NCBI GenBank assembly: GCA_910577355.1
Contig: CAJTMY010000057.1
Location: forward strand, 1-10,193
Source of the DNA: an uncultured Muribaculaceae bacterium
GTDB taxonomy: Bacteria > Bacteroidota > Bacteroidia > Bacteroidales > Muribaculaceae
Reading direction: 5' to 3'
DNA: 10,193 nt
Part shown: positions 7,072 through 10,193 of the stretch, one piece after another
How the letters are laid out: each line of letters opens with the position of its first letter
How positions within the stretch are numbered: the stretch's first letter is position 1
Made by a program: the position numbers and the translations under genes
The notes under the pieces: model-generated
Seen by the model: the letters and a program-made list of their open reading frames with translations, nothing else
The model's database searches: none
Told to the model about the DNA's origin: nothing

Positions 7072-7749
7072 ATGCGCCGCAGCCTCACCGACATAGTCGC
7101 CGGACTCATCCTGCCCCGCCGGTGCGACATATGCGGCCGCGACCTGCTCCCCGACGAGAAAGGCCTGTGCATGCACTGCATCGCCGCATTGCCTCTGTGC
7201 CACGAACCGGAGGCAAACCTGCGGGTCTCGCGCATCACACGACATGCACCGGTAGCCCGCGTCGACGCATGGCTCGCCTACACACACCACAGCGACATCG
7301 CCCGCATAATCCGTCGCGGCAAATACAACGGCCGGCCCGACATCTTCGCCTACCTCGGCGAGATGCTGGCCGGCCGCCTCATACAATCCGGCGCACTCGC
7401 CGGCGTCGACGCGCTCATCCCCGTACCGATGCACTGGCTCAAACGCCTCCGCCGAGGCTACAACCAGGCCGAGATACTCGCCCTCGCCATATCCGCCGCC
7501 ACCGGCATACCCATACTGCGAGGTGCCGTAAAGGCATCCCGCACCCCGCGGCAGGCCGGCAGCAGCCGCGACACCAGATTCGACAACGCCCGCGGCCGCT
7601 TCCACGCCACACGCCCCATCCACGGAATGCACATAGCCATCGTCGACGACATACTCACTACCGGCGCCACAATATCAGCCATGATCGACGCCCTGCTACC
7701 TTCACAACCCCGCGCCATCACAGTCATAACCCTCGCCGCCACCCAATAG
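7072..7749 (+). CDS. ComF family phosphoribosyltransferase-like protein
   Basis: This 225-aa protein has the two-part ComF architecture. An N-terminal zinc finger has two CxxC pairs (C18/C21 and C33/C36), and a type I phosphoribosyltransferase domain carries the PRPP loop AIVDDILTTGAT (189-200) and the ComF signature RRGYNQ (127-132). In other bacteria ComF (GntX in E. coli) is linked to DNA uptake or purine-related chemistry, but its reaction is not firmly established. The chosen ATG is 13 bp after the MFS stop. The in-frame ATG at 7003 would overlap the permease gene heavily and add a residue stretch that is only the permease read in another frame. It is probably co-transcribed with ROK and MFS, with no obvious functional link. 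No other competence gene is present here. Confidence 0.92.
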   Translation: MRRSLTDIVAGLILPRRCDICGRDLLPDEKGLCMHCIAALPLCHEPEANLRVSRITRHAPVARVDAWLAYTHHSDIARIIRRGKYNGRPDIFAYLGEMLAGRLIQSGALAGVDALIPVPMHWLKRLRRGYNQAEILALAISAATGIPILRGAVKASRTPRQAGSSRDTRFDNARGRFHATRPIHGMHIAIVDDILTTGATISAMIDALLPSQPRAITVITLAATQ

Positions 7750-7788
7750 CCCTACAATAACCTCACACAACAGACATTCCGGCAGGAT

Positions 7789-7892
7789 GCGTCCGGAGGA
7801 CGCCGATTTGAAAGTAACCGGGTACACCGCAGCCTGCGCAGGCGTGCCCGGAAAAGGCAGCCGCAACAATGGCGTCCGGAGGACGCCGATTT
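7789..7892. repeat. Pair of short palindromic repeats around a GC-rich hairpin
   Basis: The palindrome GCGTCC-GGA-GGACGC followed by CGATTT occurs at 7789-7809 and again, identical, at 7872-7892. Between them lies another fold (7818-7851) with outer arms CCGGG/CCCGG and a perfect inner palindrome GCCTGCGCAGGC (7832-7843). There is no T tract, so simple termination is not obvious, although the hairpins may stop or protect the ComF transcript. The sequence differs from the repeat family around the transposase further right. Confidence 0.7.
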
Positions 7893-7953
7893 ACCGTCGG
7901 TCTGTCGGAATTATTAAATTTATGTGACAAATCGCACAATCACCTGTTACAGC

Positions 7954-7985
7954 CTTGCATTTCTTCATTTTTTCCTCTTACTTTG
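7954..7985 (+). promoter_or_regulatory. Probable promoter of the response regulator
   Basis: CTTG at 7954-7957, a 20-nt spacer and TTACTTTG at 7978-7985 match the Bacteroidetes consensus with one mismatch in each element. The start codon lies 34 nt downstream of the box. The spacing is right but the match is weaker than at the kinase-AAA+ operon. Confidence 0.5.
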
Positions 7986-8019
7986 TATTAGGAATATAAC
8001 CAATCAAGACACACATCAC

Positions 8020-8718
8020 ATGCAATCACAGGCTACCCTCGGCAACATTCTCGTCATCGACGACGATACAGCCATCACCGACCTGCTGCAGCTCAACCTG
8101 CGCAGCGAAGGGTACAACGTGTTTGTGAAAGCCCGCACTGCCGACGTCACACCCGCCGACCTCCGCGACATCCATCTGCTCATCATCGACGCCGCCCGCC
8201 AGACCCCGTCCGGGTTCAGCTTCATATCCGAGCTCAAGAGCACACCCGCCGGCCTGCGCACAGGTGTGATATTCTTCTCCGAATACGAGTCGGAGCGCAC
8301 ACTTATCGAAGCCCTCGACGCAGGCGCCGACGACTCCATATGCAAGCCCTTCTCCCTGCGCGAGATGCTCGCCCGCATACGCGCCGTGATGCGCCGCCGG
8401 TGCCGGGCAGCCGCACCCGCACCCGAATCCGTGGTGATGGTGGGCGACATGCGCGTCGACTTCAACCGAAAGGCCGTCACCATCGACAACGAGTTCGTCA
8501 ACCTCTCCAACACCGAATACGCCATCCTCGAGCTCCTCATCCACAACGCCAACACATACACCTCGCGCATAGAGATATTCCGCAGGATATGGCCCGACGG
8601 TACCGGAGCCAACGAACGCATCGTCGACACCAACATCTCCCGCCTCCGCCGCAAGCTCGGCGACCTCGGCTCATGCATAGTCAACCGCTCCGGCCTCGGC
8701 TACATGATCGCAGTATAG
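8020..8718 (+). CDS. OmpR/PhoB-family response regulator (orphan)
   Basis: This 232-aa regulator has an N-terminal receiver domain and a C-terminal winged-helix DNA-binding domain. Receiver residues: acidic pair D14/D15 in VIDDDT, phospho-acceptor D57 in LLIIDAAR, switch residue S87 in IFFSE and lysine K109 in CKPFS. D57, S87 and K109 are spaced as in active receivers, so phosphorylation is expected. The usual LP after the aspartate is replaced (Q61 at the +4 position). The effector domain spans about 140-232, with the recognition helix near RIVDTNISRLRRKL (200-213) and the wing near RSGLGYMI. The ATG at 8020 starts right before the receiver; the frame upstream spans the predicted promoter. 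No histidine kinase gene lies next to it in this window, so its partner and target genes are unknown. Confidence 0.9.
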   Translation: MQSQATLGNILVIDDDTAITDLLQLNLRSEGYNVFVKARTADVTPADLRDIHLLIIDAARQTPSGFSFISELKSTPAGLRTGVIFFSEYESERTLIEALDAGADDSICKPFSLREMLARIRAVMRRRCRAAAPAPESVVMVGDMRVDFNRKAVTIDNEFVNLSNTEYAILELLIHNANTYTSRIEIFRRIWPDGTGANERIVDTNISRLRRKLGDLGSCIVNRSGLGYMIAV

Positions 8719-8742
8719 CCCACCGCAAGGGTTACGCCGGAA

Positions 8743-8890
8743 GAGGCCTCGTAGAGAGGCCGGGGCAACAGTAGGCAGGGGCAAGCGCCACGTAGGGGTG
8801 CGTAGCCCCTGTATGATCGATGCAATATGAAATGGAGCTGCGTAGCTGCGACTCTCCCATCCGGACGGAGAATCACAGCTAACGCAGTTC
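8743..8890 (+). repeat. Left copy of a 146-148-bp direct repeat flanking the transposase
   Basis: This segment matches 9848-9993 in the same orientation over its whole length, with about nine substitutions and one 2-nt indel by eye. It contains, in order, a GTA-loop hairpin (GGCCTC-GTAGA-GAGGCC, 8745-8761), the tail CAACAGTAGGCAGGGG, a GGGG/CCCC palindrome (8794-8810) and a long inverted repeat (8835-8890). The 2-nt insertion lies in the hairpin loop, leaving the stem intact. Confidence 0.85.
8835..8890. repeat. Long imperfect hairpin, copy 1
   Basis: The left arm GAGCTGCGTAGCTGCGA can pair with the right arm ending in CAGCTAACGCAGTTC, around a CCGG centre at 8861-8864. The pairing has several mismatches and one bulge and is less perfect than in the second copy at 9938-9993. 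Confidence 0.65.
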
Positions 8891-8945
8891 TATCTGTGGG
8901 AGGGATTGCGAATACAACAGCAGGCACCCTACGGGATCCTTGCAG

Positions 8946-8979
8946 TGGCCTAATATCGCCCGCCCCCTATGGGGTCTCT
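8946..8979 (-). repeat. Degenerate REP-like unit, minus orientation
   Basis: Read on the minus strand, this has the family order: GAGACCCC, loop ATA, GGGGGC, GGGC spacer, then a tail ending TTAGGCCA. Loop and tail differ from the consensus by a few bases, so it looks like an old copy. Confidence 0.5.
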
Positions 8980-9045
8980 GCTGCTGTAACCCCTCGCGTT
9001 GGCCTACACGGCACCTCTATTGACACATGCCTGCCGAGACTGTCA

Positions 9046-9504
9046 TCAGGGATCACGCAAAATATACTTTTCATCGTATTCGATGTCAAATTTATCAAGC
9101 ATCTGCCTGATCTCATCCTCAAGACTCACCGACTTATGATGCTCATTCTGATTGGCTATATAACGGCATACAGCATCCACCTGCGACCGCGAATACGAAA
9201 AACATCCATAGCCGGTCTGCCACTCAAATCTGAAAGGTATAAAATGCGATTCGCTGATAAAACGCGATGACAACGATTTCACATCCCGCACCATATCAGG
9301 TACGGATTGATTTATATTGTAGCCGACAAGCATATGCACATGGCTGTCAATTCCACCAATGGCATAAGGAAAATGGCCATGGCTGCGCAACACACGACCG
9401 ATATACGCATGCAATCTCGGCAAATATATCGCCGGGACAAGCGAATTGCGATTCTTGACAGCAAAAATTATGTGTAAATACACTTGTGAATACGTATTAG
9501 CCAT
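9046..9504 (-). CDS. IS200/RAYT-type Y1 transposase
   Basis: This 152-aa protein is a small HUH/Y1 single-strand DNA transposase (Transposase_17). The metal-binding HUH motif is H55-V-H57 within 'GGIDSHVHMLVG'. The catalytic tyrosine is most likely Y115 in 'CRYIANQNEHH', with the usual Gln at 119. The MANTYSQVYLHIIFAVK start and the EYDEKYI ending are typical of Bacteroidetes members of about 150 aa, so the gene looks complete. No TnpB gene accompanies it. Palindromic repeat clusters lie on both sides, which fits a REP-associated tyrosine transposase better than a simple IS200; the distinction is inferred. The gene is clearly more AT-rich than its neighbours, suggesting transfer. The ATG at 9504 was chosen because the upstream in-frame ATG lies upstream of the predicted promoter. 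Confidence 0.9.
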   Translation of the reverse strand: MANTYSQVYLHIIFAVKNRNSLVPAIYLPRLHAYIGRVLRSHGHFPYAIGGIDSHVHMLVGYNINQSVPDMVRDVKSLSSRFISESHFIPFRFEWQTGYGCFSYSRSQVDAVCRYIANQNEHHKSVSLEDEIRQMLDKFDIEYDEKYILRDP

Positions 9505-9507
9505 ACA

Positions 9508-9539
9508 CAAAGATAGTGATATGTTTCTGATTGTACAAA
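9508..9539 (-). promoter_or_regulatory. Consensus promoter abutting the transposase start codon
   Basis: On the minus strand, TTTG (9539-9536), a 20-nt spacer and TATCTTTG (9515-9508) match the Bacteroidetes consensus exactly. The box ends only 3 nt before the ATG (9504-9502), so transcription should begin at or within a base or two of the start codon. Confidence 0.6.
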
Positions 9540-9560
9540 TCAAAATTAACTAAAGCGCCC

Positions 9561-9879
9561 AGCGTGTAGCCGCAGCACGTCCGCCAAGAGAGGCCTCGTA
9601 GAGGCCGGGGCAATAGTAGGCCACGATACCCCCTCACCAAGAGAGGCGCCGTATGAGCCTGGCTAATAATAGGCCACGGCAAGCGGCACAGCGTGTAGCC
9701 GCAGCACGTCCGCCAAGAGAGGCCTCGTAGAGGCCGGGGCAATAGTAGGCCACGATACCCCCTCACCAAGAGAGGCGCCGTATGAGCCTGGCTAATAATA
9801 GGCCACGGCAAGCGGCACAGCGTGTAGCCGCAGCACGTCCGCCAAGAGAGGCCTCGTAGAGGCCGGGCCAACAGTAGGC
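9561..9879 (+). repeat. 129-bp tandem repeat, 2.5 copies
   Basis: The unit starting AGCGTGTAGCCGCAGCACG occurs at 9561-9689 and 9690-9818. The two copies are identical by eye. A partial third copy is exact from 9819 to 9867 and then diverges as it runs into the long direct repeat. Each unit contains two related hairpin modules of about 65 bp. The first has stem GGCCTC-GTA-GAGGCC (9592-9606, 9721-9735, 9850-9864). The second has an imperfect stem GGCGCC-GTA-TGAGCC (9645-9659, 9774-9788). Full modules end in a tail with TAGGCCACG. Confidence 0.95.
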
Positions 9880-9993
9880 AGGGGCAAGCGCCACGTAGGG
9901 GTGCGTAGCCCCTGTATAATGGATGCAAAATGAAATGGAGCTGCGTAGCTGCGACTCTCCCATCCGGATGGAAAGTCGCAGCTAACGCAGCTC
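9848..9993 (+). repeat. Right copy of the 146-148-bp direct repeat flanking the transposase
   Basis: This is the same order of elements as at 8743-8890: GTA-loop hairpin (9850-9864), CAACAGTAGGCAGGGG tail, GGGG/CCCC palindrome (9897-9913) and long hairpin (9938-9993). About 93% of positions agree by eye. It begins inside the partial third copy of the tandem array, so the two repeat types share the hairpin module. Confidence 0.85.
9938..9993. repeat. Long near-perfect hairpin, copy 2
   Basis: GAGCTGCGTAGCTGCGACT pairs with AGTCGCAGCTAACGCAGCTC with one bulged T, and the arms continue to a CATCCGGATG centre. The predicted stem is about 27 bp with two mismatches and one bulge. It may act as a terminator-like or processing structure or as part of a mobile unit. 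Confidence 0.8.
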
Positions 9994-10037
9994 AATCCTT
10001 TTGGGATCATCGTTTTACCACGGCTGCGCTACGCTCA

Positions 10038-10079
10038 CCGTGGCCTACTGTTTGCCCGGCTCCTACGGAGCCTCTCTTG
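10038..10079 (-). repeat. REP-like unit, minus orientation
   Basis: Read on the minus strand: CAAGAGAGGCTCCGTAGGAG, then CCGGGCAAACAGTAGGCC and ACGG. The stem GGCTCC-GTA-GGAGCC is perfect. The CCACGG/CCGTGG arms at 10018-10023 and 10038-10043 can form a further stem at its end. Confidence 0.85.
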
Positions 10080-10093
10080 ATGAGACCTTTTCA

Positions 10094-10118
10094 TGTTGCC
10101 CGACCCCTACGGGGTCTC
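10094..10118 (-). repeat. Partial REP-like unit, minus orientation
   Basis: The minus strand has GAGACCCC-GTA-GGGGTC followed by GGGCAACA. The 6-bp stem (10102-10116) is perfect, with a different sequence from its neighbours. The TAGGCCACGG tail is missing. Confidence 0.7.
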
Positions 10119-10144
10119 GGTTGCCGTAGTATGACAAGTTCCCG

Positions 10145-10187
10145 CAAGGAGAGACCCCGTAGGAGCCGGGCAAACAGTAGGCCACGG
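10145..10187 (+). repeat. REP-like unit, plus orientation
   Basis: CAAGGAGAGACCCCGTAGGA followed by GCCGGGCAAACAGTAGGCC and ACGG. Its last 29 nt (10159-10187) are the exact reverse complement of 10038-10066, giving an inverted pair. The stem GACCCC-GTA-GGAGCC is imperfect. Confidence 0.85.
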
Positions 10188-10193
10188 CTAGCG

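Larger units (their letters stand above)
8719..9045. other. Noncoding repeat-rich spacer left of the transposase
   Basis: No gene is seen in these 327 bp. The left half holds one plus-oriented GTA-loop hairpin (8745-8761), a GGGG/CCCC palindrome (8794-8810) and a 56-nt long hairpin (8835-8890). The right half holds decayed pieces of the same repeat family: a minus-oriented unit at 8946-8979 with an ATA loop, and a GTAGGCC-like fragment near 9000. Open frames here translate palindromes and are not credible. Confidence 0.65.
9505..10193. other. Noncoding REP-like repeat field to the right edge
   Basis: Apart from the transposase promoter, these 689 bp are almost entirely repeats: a 129-bp tandem array (9561-9879), the right copy of the long direct repeat (9848-9993), and an inverted set of hairpin units (10018-10187). 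No credible gene is present. The open frame on the minus strand across 9497-9928 exists because the 129-bp unit is a multiple of three and lacks stops in that frame. Confidence 0.75.

Noticed and set aside
6162..7238. 358-codon minus-strand frame over the permease and ComF genes
   Set aside because: It is antisense to two well-supported genes, Gly/Glu/Ala-rich without domain pattern, and is explained by G/C-ending codons.
8827..9270. 147-codon plus-strand frame from the repeat into the transposase region
   Set aside because: It starts inside a duplicated hairpin, crosses decayed repeats and ends antisense to the transposase gene.
9561..9879. CRISPR array
   Set aside because: The repeats are 129 bp, contiguous and identical throughout, with no unique spacers and no cas genes.
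9497..9928. 143-codon minus-strand frame with 43-residue repeats
   Set aside because: It is a translation of the 129-bp noncoding palindromic array; a unit divisible by three stays open automatically. Product composition (Cys, Arg, Leu, Pro) is not protein-like.

Overview
The window looks like a Bacteroidales chromosome segment, most likely Muribaculaceae or a close gut relative. This is inferred from several sequence features. Four promoters fit the Bacteroidetes form TTTG-N20-21-TAnnTTTG, start codons lack Shine-Dalgarno sequences and sit behind A-rich leaders, codons are strongly G/C-ending, and the protein families are typical of the group. No species-level marker is present.

Layout. (1) Positions 171-1985 on the minus strand encode a complete Na+/phosphate cotransporter (NptA/PhoU type). 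It shares a 164-bp intergenic region carrying two divergent promoters with (2) a three-gene plus-strand operon at 2150-4631: a 57-aa two-helix membrane peptide, a 615-aa fusion of a Hanks-type protein kinase and a Cdc48/FtsH-like AAA+ ATPase, and a 126-aa YbjN/CesT-like protein. A 14-bp-stem terminator closes this operon. (3) Positions 4939-7749 form a tight plus-strand operon: a ROK-family sugar kinase homologue with an altered sugar/zinc site, an MFS sugar-type permease (ATGA overlap), and a ComF-type phosphoribosyltransferase. (4) A noncoding spacer with a small palindromic repeat family leads to an orphan OmpR-type response regulator at 8020-8718. (5) From about 8740 to the right edge, the window is a dense field of palindromic REP-like repeats around one small IS200/RAYT-type Y1 transposase (9046-9504, minus).

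Two regions deserve most attention. The first is the kinase-AAA+ operon. It joins a predicted active Ser/Thr kinase to an unfolding/remodelling ATPase, with a possible membrane partner and a chaperone-fold partner, and I do not recognise it as a named system. The second is the transposase with its repeats: about ten copies of a hairpin with a conserved GTA loop and stems that vary by compensating changes, a perfect 129-bp tandem duplication, a 146-148-bp direct repeat on both sides of the transposase, and a perfect 29-bp inverted pair. This looks like a REP/RAYT (REPtron) system in Bacteroidales.

Functional links: the ROK and MFS genes probably act together in uptake and phosphorylation of a sugar or amino sugar. 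ComF is likely co-transcribed by position rather than by pathway. All family assignments come from motifs read by eye, with no database search.
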